A stretch of 46,347 nucleotides of DNA, from the NCBI GenBank assembly GCA_947478865.1, contig CANJXF010000033.1, forward strand, positions 1 to 46,347. The letters run 5' to 3'. Below the pieces are notes generated by a model that did no database searches, was not told where the DNA came from, and saw nothing but the letters and a program-made list of their open reading frames with translations. The position numbers and the translations under genes are program-made. The DNA comes from Verrucomicrobiales bacterium (GTDB taxonomy: Bacteria > Verrucomicrobiota > Verrucomicrobiia > Limisphaerales > CANJXF01). The first letter of the stretch is position 1. The number at the start of each line of letters is the position of its first letter. Positions 26,301-33,037 of this stretch are shown here, piece by piece.

Positions 26301-27981
26301 GTTCCTCACCCAAGCGCGAGCGGCTGACACGCAGGGTTTCACGAGCCATTTCCTCCCGCTGCTTGAACAGCCACAACTCCTCGTAAGTCAGCGTCAGGAT
26401 GGCGCGTAACTCCACTTCCACCTCGGGCTGGTCTTTAAGGTCTTTTCCAATGCGCTCGACGGTCTTATCCAAAATCTCGCGCAACAGGGTCGTGTCCCGA
26501 CCCAACGCGACTGACGGCCCGACGCCTTTGAGCATGTCCTTCATGAATTGGGCGACCTGCTGGCTTTTGGCTGCCTCCGCCTTCGCCTTCGTCTCATTGC
26601 CTTGGGCTTGTTGGCGCAGTTCGCGTTGCAGGTTCTCGGCTCGCGTCGCCCGCATCGCCTGCCAGGTGCTCCCCACCATTCCGAGCACCAGCGCGGTCGC
26701 CACGGCGCTCGCGGCGGCGAAAGCGAGTTTGTTCCGCCGCACCAGCTTCTGAAAGCGATAGCCCGCGCTCGGCGGACGAGCCACCACCGGTTCGTTGTCC
26801 AAGTGCCTTTGGATGTCCGCCGCCAGGCCGTTGGCGGTTTCGTAGCGGCGGGTGCGGTCCTTTTCCAGCGCCTTCATTACGATCCAGTCCAGATCGCCGC
26901 GCAGCAGCGTCCCAAGCCTCGCGGGTTCCGCCTGACGATGCCGGGCCACCGTGGTAAGGTCGGCGGCCAGCAGCGTGCTCAGTCGTGTGGAGGGTCGGGC
27001 CGGCTCCTGCTCGAGGATGATGTGACGCATCGCATCCAATCCGAAGGCCATCAGTTCCTTGGCGTCGAACGGCGTCCGGCCGGTGAGCAACTCGTAGAGC
27101 AGCACGCCGAGCGCGTAAATGTCGGTGCGGGTGTCAATGTCCAGGCTCGTCATCATCGCCTGCTCCGGACTCATGTAAGCGGGCGTGCCCATGAACTGCT
27201 CAAAGGCAGTGAATACGGTCTTGTCGGTCAGGCGCTGCCCGGTGGTGGCCTTGGCAATGCCGAAATCAATCACCTTGGGACATCCGGGCGAACCAGGGTC
27301 GCTGACCGTAACCAGAATGTTCGAAGGCTTGATGTCCCGGTGGATGATCCCCTTCTGGTGCGCGTGCTGGATCGCCTGGCAGACTTGCGTGAAGAGCTTC
27401 AGTCGCTCTTCGGTGGAAAGATTATTCTGGTCGCAGTAATCGGTGATTTTGATCCCGCGCACCAGTTCCATGACGAAGTAGGGCCGGCCCGTCTCCGTCG
27501 CGCCAGCGTCGAACACCTTGGCAATGTTCGGATGATCCATCAGCGCCAGCGCCTGTCGCTCCGCTTCGAAGCGCGCCATCACCGACTTCGTATCCATCCC
27601 CATCTTGATAACCTTGAGCGCAACGCGGCGGCGGACCGGCTCCTCCTGCTCGGCCATGTAAACGACGCCGCAGCCGCCTTCTCCGATTTGCTGGAGCAAT
27701 TTATACCGCCCGATCCGGTCACCCGGCTTCTCGTTGAATCCAGTCAGAACCATAGTTGATGCGTCGCTGATCGACAGATCTGTCGGTGGATGTTCGAGAA
27801 AATCTCCGGCGTTCTCAGCGGAGCGGAGCAAGGCCTCGACGCGACGGCGCAACGGCGTGTCCTTCCCGCAAGCTCCATCGAGATACGCCGCGCGGGCCTC
27901 CGGCGCCGGACGCAGGAGCGCCTCGGCAAACACGGATTGTTCAGGCGATGCAGGTTTCATGGAATTAAGTTCATCGCCCAT
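23332..27981 (-). CDS. Membrane-anchored Ser/Thr protein kinase with long TPR array
   Basis: The 1549-residue product has a helical N-terminal segment (1-80) typical of kinases encoded beside ECF factors in this phylum. A Hanks-type kinase domain covers about 88-395: G-E-G-G-C-G-V-V at 100-107, K123 in A-L-K, H214-R-D216-I-K-P-S-N221, D239-F-G and S-P-E at 271-273. One transmembrane helix lies at about 418-440. From about 530 to 1500 there is an array of kinesin-light-chain-like TPRs of about 42 residues (G-N-E-H-P-D-V-A, L-A-E-A-E-T-L, R-E-A-L-A-I-R-R-K), broken in the middle by a less regular stretch. The TPR part is outside the membrane and probably senses or binds partners. An alternative ATG is 7 codons in, at 27960. 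It heads the kinase-glycosidase-sigma unit. Confidence 0.93.
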   Translation of the reverse strand: MGDELNSMKPASPEQSVFAEALLRPAPEARAAYLDGACGKDTPLRRRVEALLRSAENAGDFLEHPPTDLSISDASTMVLTGFNEKPGDRIGRYKLLQQIGEGGCGVVYMAEQEEPVRRRVALKVIKMGMDTKSVMARFEAERQALALMDHPNIAKVFDAGATETGRPYFVMELVRGIKITDYCDQNNLSTEERLKLFTQVCQAIQHAHQKGIIHRDIKPSNILVTVSDPGSPGCPKVIDFGIAKATTGQRLTDKTVFTAFEQFMGTPAYMSPEQAMMTSLDIDTRTDIYALGVLLYELLTGRTPFDAKELMAFGLDAMRHIILEQEPARPSTRLSTLLAADLTTVARHRQAEPARLGTLLRGDLDWIVMKALEKDRTRRYETANGLAADIQRHLDNEPVVARPPSAGYRFQKLVRRNKLAFAAASAVATALVLGMVGSTWQAMRATRAENLQRELRQQAQGNETKAKAEAAKSQQVAQFMKDMLKGVGPSVALGRDTTLLREILDKTVERIGKDLKDQPEVEVELRAILTLTYEELWLFKQREEMARETLRVSRSRLGEEHPAVADALHQIGDARSRLDDQIEAEKFLREAVALKRKTLGNEHASTAASINVLGWVILRQNRFTEAEMLGREALAIRRSQFGNEHRDVADSIYLLGMVMHRQGRLAEAETLHREALAMQRKVLGEEHPTVAESLDELAKLLQVVGKLAESETLHRAALARRRKLFSPDHPEVAESLNNLAAVLKSQGKQAEVETLYREELAVRRKLPGNEHPDLARTLHNLALSLRAQGKHSEADPLFREAQELWRLHPDPAIERAKEAVEAEPQNTHRWHDLGYAHFKAGEWQASLATFEKCNQRGGSAWQWFFMAMADLHLGKQEEARFWFCKSIGWMDEVQEIALREHQAEAAALLGLPDPWDRSAMATAYFKQGNASQHQGEMEKARESYGLAIGLYESLAADFPTVSAYQKKLVELLARTGRQPEVEKVSRQVESVIREELARCRKLPGNGYPVVTTLLNDLAGSLRDQGKLREAEPLFREVIVLFKQLVQDSTQVAEYPIHLGHSQWELGQVLNRTQRAVEAERVFLEALQVFEKATHDFPAEPYFRQEQAFSHRFLAGVVNELGRAEEAERHYRAAIELYAALAAEMPQKLFYYHQVHHTTRALVAMLEQVGRAGAVDYLQAIALSEKVNAARIKLVGSDHLDVAAALCGQSFLLREQGKLPEAVTEAREALAIRKKLLGDEHADVAQSLHLLAWNLNLQGQHAEAEALSREEVAIWRKLSGNEHRDVAWTLADLTIFLRDQGKLSEAESSIREALAIRRKVFGNEHPDVVASFNLLADLLRAQGRLAEAETLWREELARRKKLFGDVHREVEVALGALANVLYQGGKLAESGAVWREELAMERKLSGDDHPFVTNSLHQLTAVLAELTRTLLVQQKYADAEPPARECLTLREQILPDDWRTCNARSMLGGSLLGQKKFVEAGPLLLAGYEGMKRREEKIVAKGKIRLQESIQRLVQLYEATDQSGKTTEWRKKLAEFDPAEAGEKAAAQKN

Positions 27982-28282
27982 ACATGCGCCATTTAGCGGG
28001 AAAAAGGCTCACGACACACGAAAAGAAAGAAAAAGAAAAATAGCGTGAGCCCTTTGGCCGGAATTTGGCGCATTAAGGGGTGGGACACGATGAGCGTGCT
28101 CCGGCTTGTGCGAGGGCCACCCGGGCGGAACACAGCAAAATCATTACGAAAACCTTATGAAAACAAACTGCATATCGGGCTCCTTGCGGAACCACATTCA
28201 AACTCCGAACCGCGCCGCGGTCATTGCGGATACCGGTCCGTTTCCAAACACATCAACCCAAAACCAGAACCAGAACCAACGT
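27982..28282. other. Divergent region between kinase unit and HAF gene
   Basis: About 300 bases with no confident gene. It holds the nested inverted repeat at 27984-28073 and then a stretch at 28157-28282 that is open in the HAF frame and begins with ATGAAAACAAACT, the same 13 bases as the true start at 28283. The repeat of the start segment suggests a local duplication or an alternative upstream start. Confidence 0.5.
27984..28073. repeat. Nested inverted repeat at the 5' end of the kinase gene
   Basis: Outer arms ATGCGCCA (27984-27991) and TGGCGCAT (28066-28073) enclose inner arms GGCTCACG (28006-28013) and CGTGAGCC (28044-28051). The central 30 bases are almost all purine on the plus strand. 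The outer arm starts two bases upstream of the kinase ATG, so in the mRNA it would occlude the initiation region; as DNA it could be a two-part operator. Either role is inferred. Confidence 0.5.
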
Positions 28283-29476
28283 ATGAAAACAAACTCACTC
28301 CAACTGATCCGCAGTGTCGGCGCGGCCGCACTCCTCGGCCTCATCGCCTCATCCGGCAACGCCCAAACCGCGCCGGACACCGCCGGGCAGCCTGTGAAAG
28401 CCCACCTGACGATCCTGCCGGGCGGCGACCCCGGCACGCCCCGCGGTCTAAAGCTACCCTATGCCATTAACGACCAGGGAACGGTCGTCGGATACTCTCA
28501 GCAAGACGACTTCGTGTACATTGGTGCCCCGGCTGAGCTAACAGCGTTCACGGGGGCTGCGCTCTGGAGCGGCAAAGGCTTTGATTTTAGCATCCTCCCC
28601 GAACCGCCGGAGTCGCCGGCGAGGAGATTCCTGTTCGGTTCGGCCAGCGGGATCAACAACAAGGGTGTCGTCGTCGGCCGCGTAACAGATGATAGCAACT
28701 TTGGTATGGGCTCTACTTCTTCGCGCGCCGTTCGCTGGGACAACGGTGTGCTCACAGACCTCGGAGTGGTCCCCGGTTACGGCCACTCCAGCGCTCGTGC
28801 GATCAACAACGCCGGGGAAATCGCGGGCTCAATTGGAGAGTGGCTCATGACACAGGCGGTGCGCTGGACGCCCTCCGGGCAACTTCAGCAGCTCGACCTG
28901 CTCCCCACCCATAACGCCAGCTATGCCTCTGGCATCAACGCCGCCGGACGGATCGTGGGCTACAGCGGGTTCGAAGACGGCGACTTCACCACGGAACGTC
29001 GCCCAGTCTATTGGGACGGCACGAGCGTGACCGAACTGGCCACATCCGCCGGCTTCAACCAGGGCCAGGCCAACGCCATCAACGCCGCCGGAACCATCGT
29101 CGGCCACTCGGCCGCCTTCGACCTGGACATCTACGACTACACCGCGGTCCGAGCCACGATCTGGACTGAAGGCGTGCCCTCGCTCCTCCCCCTCCTGCCC
29201 GGCTTCTCCGCGAGCTCCGCGTCCAGCATCAATGCCAGGGGCATGGCGATTGGCGCCTGTTACCCCGAACCCTATGAAGCCATCTATGGCTTTGGCGGAG
29301 TCCCCGTCCTCTGGGACAACGGCGAGGTGATCGACCTCCGTCCGCTGCTCGAGCCGTTCTTCCCGGAGGGCTCGCAGTTTTCCGTGAAAGACATCAACTC
29401 CGCCGGACAGATTATAGGGGCTGCCTACGGCCAGGGCTTTGTGCTCACCGTCCCTGCGGCCGCCCATCGCCACTGA
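28283..29476 (+). CDS. Secreted HAF-repeat protein
   Basis: The 397-residue product has a signal peptide (MKTNSLQLIRSVGAAALLGLIASSGNAQ). The mature chain has at least seven copies of the HAF motif, in forms such as A-I-N-D-Q-G-T-V-V-G-Y, G-I-N-N-K-G-V-V-V-G, G-I-N-A-A-G-R-I-V-G and D-I-N-S-A-G-Q-I-I-G-A, spaced roughly 50 residues apart. Between them the chain has phrases like A-V-R-W-D-N-G-V and P-V-Y-W-D-G-T-S-V. Such repeats make extracellular propeller-like proteins of unknown function. No PEP-CTERM or other anchor is seen at the C-terminus. The ATG at 28283 fits the signal peptide; an in-frame ATG at 28157 would precede it by 42 residues without any signal character. Confidence 0.8.
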   Translation: MKTNSLQLIRSVGAAALLGLIASSGNAQTAPDTAGQPVKAHLTILPGGDPGTPRGLKLPYAINDQGTVVGYSQQDDFVYIGAPAELTAFTGAALWSGKGFDFSILPEPPESPARRFLFGSASGINNKGVVVGRVTDDSNFGMGSTSSRAVRWDNGVLTDLGVVPGYGHSSARAINNAGEIAGSIGEWLMTQAVRWTPSGQLQQLDLLPTHNASYASGINAAGRIVGYSGFEDGDFTTERRPVYWDGTSVTELATSAGFNQGQANAINAAGTIVGHSAAFDLDIYDYTAVRATIWTEGVPSLLPLLPGFSASSASSINARGMAIGACYPEPYEAIYGFGGVPVLWDNGEVIDLRPLLEPFFPEGSQFSVKDINSAGQIIGAAYGQGFVLTVPAAAHRH

Positions 29477-29533
29477 TCGTGGAATGTTTTGAACCCAGGC
29501 GGGCAAACACGCCGGCGTCCGAAGCTTAGCTCT

Positions 29534-31018
29534 ATGAAAACCAACTACTTCTCCTTACTTCTGGCGAATGCCATCTGGGCCATTGCGGTCTTCGGACTCA
29601 TCCCGGTGGCAACCGCACAAACCTTCACGAACCTGCATGACTTCAGCAGCGCGCCCGGCGATGGAGGGATACCCAATGGCGGAATCATCTTGTCGGGCAG
29701 CAAGCTGTATGGAACGACCGCTGGTGGCAGCTCGGGTTACGGCACCGTGTTTACCATCAACCGGGATGGCACGGGTTTCACCCTCCTGCATGACTTTACG
29801 TCAACCGGAGGGGTGATTCCGCGGGCCGGAGTGATCTTGTCCGGCAACGCTCTTTACGGAACAACCACCGTCGGGGGCAGCAATGACAGCGGAACGGTGT
29901 TTTCCGTCCAGACCAATGGCACAGGCTTTAATGTCCTGCATCATTTCGCGACTGCTTCCCCTACTCCTACCGGTCTTTACACCAATAGCGAAGGGTTTAG
30001 CCCGGCCGGCCGCTTTATTCTGGCAGGCGACACGTTCTATGGCACCGCCTATCGGGGCGGCAGTTCGGACAATGGCACCGTGTTCGCCATCCGCACCAAC
30101 GGCACCGGTTTTACAAACTTGCATAGCTTCACGGCCACCTCCGGCGCTACCGCAACGAACAGCGAGGGCGCTCGTCCAACCGGCGGTTTAATATTGGCGG
30201 GCAACACTCTCTATGGGCTGGCGCGTTGGGGCGGAAGTTCGGGCAGCGGCACGGTGTTCAAGATCAACACCAACGGCACAGGCTTTACCAACTTACACAG
30301 CTTTACGGCGCCTTCTGGTTCCAATCAAGCGAACAGCGACGGAGCCGATCCGTCCGGTGAATTGATTTCATCGGGCAACACTCTCTACGGAACGGCAGCC
30401 CAAGGTGGCAGTGCGGGTTCGGGCACGCTGTTCGCCGTCAACACCGATGGGACCGGCTTTACGAACCTGCATCATTTCACGACCGTGCCTCCCATTCCAG
30501 GTCCCTACACTAACAGCGGCGGCGCTGTTCCGTGGGGCGGTTTGACTTTGTCAGGCGGCAAGCTGTTCGGGGCAACAATCAGTGGCGGCAGCCAAGGCTC
30601 GGGCACGCTCTTCGCGATCAACCTCAGCGGCACCGGCTTTGCCACCCTGCTTAATTTTGATGAGGTTGCGGAGGGAGGTGTTAATGGCACTGGAACATAT
30701 ATCCCTGGCAGCTTTTTTTTATCGGGCAACACGCTGTATGGCACCGCTCAGCAGGGCGGCAGCCTGAATTATGGCATGGTCTTCAGTCTTACCCTGCCGA
30801 CGCCACCACCACTGACCGTGCTTCGTTCCGGAGCCAATGTTTTTTTAAAATGGCCAACCAATAGCAGCGATTACCGGTTCACGCTCGAATCCACCACAAG
30901 CCTTAATGTGCCGATAATCTGGAGCAGCGATTTCCCCGCGCCAATCGTTGTCAGCGGTCAGAATTCTGTCACCAATACCATATCCGGCCCGCAGAAGTTT
31001 TACCGACTGGGCCTGTGA
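29534..31018 (+). CDS. Secreted GloVer-repeat protein
   Basis: The 494-residue product starts with a signal peptide (MKTNYFSLLLANAIWAIAVF, cleavage near A-T-A-Q). It then carries about eight repeats of 50-60 residues with the pattern F-T-N-L-H-x-F-T, P-x-G-G-L-I-L-S-G-N-T-L-Y-G-T and G-G-S-S-G-S-G-T-V-F-x-I-N-T-N-G-T-G. This is the Gloeobacter/Verrucomicrobium repeat (TIGR03803), forming a secreted propeller. The last 70 residues are a separate module (V-F-L-K-W-P-T-N, L-E-S-T-T-S-L, Q-K-F-Y-R-L) also found in two other proteins of this window. It follows the HAF gene by 57 bases on the same strand with a similar start (ATGAAAAC-AAC), so the two may be expressed together. Function is unknown. 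Confidence 0.88.
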   Translation: MKTNYFSLLLANAIWAIAVFGLIPVATAQTFTNLHDFSSAPGDGGIPNGGIILSGSKLYGTTAGGSSGYGTVFTINRDGTGFTLLHDFTSTGGVIPRAGVILSGNALYGTTTVGGSNDSGTVFSVQTNGTGFNVLHHFATASPTPTGLYTNSEGFSPAGRFILAGDTFYGTAYRGGSSDNGTVFAIRTNGTGFTNLHSFTATSGATATNSEGARPTGGLILAGNTLYGLARWGGSSGSGTVFKINTNGTGFTNLHSFTAPSGSNQANSDGADPSGELISSGNTLYGTAAQGGSAGSGTLFAVNTDGTGFTNLHHFTTVPPIPGPYTNSGGAVPWGGLTLSGGKLFGATISGGSQGSGTLFAINLSGTGFATLLNFDEVAEGGVNGTGTYIPGSFFLSGNTLYGTAQQGGSLNYGMVFSLTLPTPPPLTVLRSGANVFLKWPTNSSDYRFTLESTTSLNVPIIWSSDFPAPIVVSGQNSVTNTISGPQKFYRLGL

Positions 31019-31097
31019 ATCCTTGGAGCATCAAAGCAATTCCTGTCGGCAACCAGCAACAAATGAACAAACACCCCTTGGAAGCGCAAAAAATCCC

Positions 31098-31285
31098 ATG
31101 AAAAATTCCTGTAAACTGCAAATGACAGCCATCTCTCGCCGTCCTGCTTCGTCCTGCCTGATCCTCCTGATGCTCGCGTTGTGGCTCGGGCCGGGCTCGG
31201 TCCTCGCCCAAGGCAGCGCCACGCTGCTGACCACCTTCACCAATCCCACTTCGGCGTTCGGTGCCAATTTCGGCACCGCAGTGGC
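31098..31285 (+). pseudogene. 5' fragment of a secreted FG-GAP-like repeat protein
   Basis: About 63 residues of a sensible protein start here: a signal peptide (MKNSCKLQMTAISRRPASSC then a hydrophobic core, ending V-L-A-Q) and T-L-L-T-T-F-T-N-P-T-S-A-F-G-A-N-F-G-T-A, followed by V-A-A. In relatives this leads into V-G-x-D-x-V-L-I-G-A, the FG-GAP-type repeat. Instead, after A-V-A-A the sequence becomes the antisense of another gene (31285-31772). The plus-strand frame stays open to 31724 by chance. The gene has thus lost its 3' part at a junction near 31285. Its position, third in a row of secreted repeat-protein genes on one strand, fits its original identity. Confidence 0.65.
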
Positions 31286-31772
31286 GGCAAGGGTTGAGGC
31301 CCGATACGGTTTGTTTCAACGTCACCGGGCCGTCGGTCGGCTTGGGCACAATCACCGGGGCGGAGGCAAAAGTGACCAGGCCATTATTCGCCTCCGTGGG
31401 AAACGGATTAACCATCGCCATGATTCCCCCGCCGAAATACAGACCATTCGTGCCGTGAGGCAACGGGGCGCTGTTATTAATCCCCCCAAGCCCATCGCTA
31501 CCCCAAACCGCATAGCTGCCGACCTGGCCGGAAGCGGTCCAGCCGGAGAGGGACACGGTCGGCGAGAAACCTGTGCCGGTGGCCCAGTAGGAGTAGTTGG
31601 TCGCCACGCCTCCGTCCGCCTCGAAGCTGCCGTTGGAAATCAGGTTCGCAGGACGATTGCCGACGAGGGTGTCGTTCCCTGTGACAGAGAGGATCGATGC
31701 TCTAGAGCACGCCACGCCGGTTGACAGAGCAATGATAAATGCCATTCGGACGGGGAGGTAAGGAATCTTCAT
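31285..31772 (-). pseudogene. 5' fragment of a secreted protein (PEP-CTERM-like N-terminal domain)
   Basis: The first 160 or so residues are coherent: a signal peptide (M-K-I-P-Y-L-P-V-R-M-A-F-I-I-A-L), then L-I-S-N-G-S-F-E-A-D-G-G, W-T-A-S-G-Q-V-G-S-Y-A-V-W and L-K-Q-T-V-S-G-L-N-P. This is the beta-sandwich N-terminal domain (DUF642-like or CBM-like) found in PEP-CTERM-sorted proteins. After S-G-L-N-P it turns into C-R-H-C-G-A-E-I, which is only the antisense of the fragment at 31098-31285. The rest of the gene, including any sorting signal, is missing. ATG at 31772 or 31778 can start it. The frame runs on to 30969 by chance. Confidence 0.65.
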
Positions 31773-31785
31773 AAACATATTATCT

Positions 31786-32197
31786 GCTGCGACCAACAAA
31801 CCGTTGTGCGAGTTGCGCGCATTTTTCCGGGGTATTCCCTGCGGCAAGCAGAGGCGTGAAATCCCCAAAAAGGGCAAGCGCATTTCGTTGTTGATTGAGT
31901 GAGTGAATCTCACGATTGAACGGGAATTGCAAGGGTTTCTGTTTCGCTCGCCAGGAAATTTTGCTCGCGTCTCCGTTGTCACCCGCCCGCAACCGCCGTA
32001 TTCAACAAAAGACGAGGGTGCGCTATTTCTCCAGCGGCACGACCCAGTTGTCCATAATGCAATCTTTGCGCTCCGGCGTGTTCGACTTTTCCCAGGCGCA
32101 TCTCTAGCGCCGCCGAGTCGTGCACGATGTCTTCAAACTCAAAACGGGCAAGCCGGACACCTGCACGAAATTGTTCCGCTTCCGATTGGTGTTGAAT
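31786..32197. other. Gene-poor stretch with a possible decayed fragment
   Basis: About 410 bases without a confident gene. On the minus strand from about 32187 to 32110, a frame reads A-G-V-R-L-A-R-F-E-F-E-D-I-V-H-D-S-A-A-L-E-M-R. A change of frame near 32100 continues it as W-E-K-S-N-T-P-E-R-K-D-C-I-M-D-N-W-V-V-P and ends L-E-K at a TAG (32025-32023). Both halves read like protein and would form one C-terminus if a single-base indel is assumed. The family is not recognised. Bases 31786-32022 hold nothing I can identify. Confidence 0.25.
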
Positions 32198-32980
32198 TTA
32201 CTTCGTCGGCGAATAATCGGTCGGCACGAGGAAGACGGATTTAACACCATCTTTCACGGTGAGCGAGCCGCCCGCTTTTTTCTCGCTCGCCTCGCGCGCG
32301 GCAACCCAGGTCGGGTCCTTGCGAAAAGCGTCGAAGGAAGCTTTGGCGGCATCCTGCGATTTGTGGGAAAGGAAATAGAGCAACGTCGCATTGGCCTCGG
32401 GTTGTCCCGCCGCTTTGTGGAAATAAGCCCAGTTCTTCATCCCGTGCTTTTGGAAAAGAGCGACGGTGTGGTCGCGAAAACGGGCGTCGAGATTGGGCAG
32501 CAGTCCGGGAGGGGTTGTGTAAGTGCGCATTTCAAAAACCCCGCCTTTTGAAATATTTCCAGTTTTTACCATCGGCGAGAAGTCAGTCGGTTGCAGGAAT
32601 ATCTGCTCCACTTTGGCGACGAGCTTTCCGTTCATCTCGCTCTTTTGCTGTGCCGTTTTCCATTCGGGATCAGCCATGAACTCTTTCCATGAAACATCGC
32701 GCGCAGCGCGGGTTGGATAGCGCAACAGATAAACCAGCTTGTTCTCCTGGTTATCAACCGGAACCCAGTAGCCGATGTTTTCGATGCCGTGTTTTGGGAA
32801 TAGCTTGGTGGTGTGATCCCGGAAACGCGCGTGGAGATCATCCAGTTTTCCCGGCGGCGCGTAATAAACCCGCATCTCGTAACAGCGCGTGTCAGCGGTG
32901 GTTTTGGTGGAGGTGGCGCAGCCGGTCATGCCGACGAGCAAGGTCGCGAACGCAGCGGCGGATAAGATTTGAAAATTCAT
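32198..32980 (-). CDS. Lipoprotein with two NIPSNAP domains
   Basis: The 260-residue product has a lipoprotein signal with lipobox V-G-M-T-G-C (Cys21). Two copies of the NIPSNAP dimeric alpha/beta-barrel domain follow, at about 33-135 (Y-E-M-R-V-Y-Y-A-P-P-G-K-L-D-D-L) and about 147-258 (F-E-M-R-T-Y-T-T-P-P-G-L-L-P-N-L). Each has A-R-F-R-D-H-T and a W-V/Y-F near the end. Such proteins are frequent in Planctomycetes and Verrucomicrobia, often near sugar-metabolism genes, but their biochemical role is not established. It starts 57 bases after the stop of the acetolactate decarboxylase-like gene on the same strand, so they may share a transcript and both act outside the cytoplasmic membrane. Confidence 0.88.
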   Translation of the reverse strand: MNFQILSAAAFATLLVGMTGCATSTKTTADTRCYEMRVYYAPPGKLDDLHARFRDHTTKLFPKHGIENIGYWVPVDNQENKLVYLLRYPTRAARDVSWKEFMADPEWKTAQQKSEMNGKLVAKVEQIFLQPTDFSPMVKTGNISKGGVFEMRTYTTPPGLLPNLDARFRDHTVALFQKHGMKNWAYFHKAAGQPEANATLLYFLSHKSQDAAKASFDAFRKDPTWVAAREASEKKAGGSLTVKDGVKSVFLVPTDYSPTK

Positions 32981-33037
32981 GGCTGAATTGCGCCGGATGT
33001 GAACCGAGGTGTCAAATGAATTGCGGAATTTGAACGA

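Noticed and set aside
23500-26400. DNA tandem repeats or CRISPR-like array in the kinase gene
   Set aside because: The periodicity of about 126 bases is that of coding TPR units with diverged sequence, without identical repeats or spacers.
26548-27759. Plus-strand open frame of about 400 codons inside the kinase gene
   Set aside because: It is antisense to the highly conserved kinase domain, has an Arg/His/Gln-rich composition typical of GC-rich antisense frames, and shows no domain or start signal.
30948-31724. Full-length plus-strand protein of 258 codons through the junction
   Set aside because: Only 31098 to about 31285 is coherent; the rest is antisense of the neighbouring fragment.
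30969-31982. Full-length minus-strand protein of 337 codons through the junction
   Set aside because: Only the part from 31772 to about 31285 has protein sense; the remainder is antisense of another gene's signal peptide and the first 68 codons precede the signal peptide.
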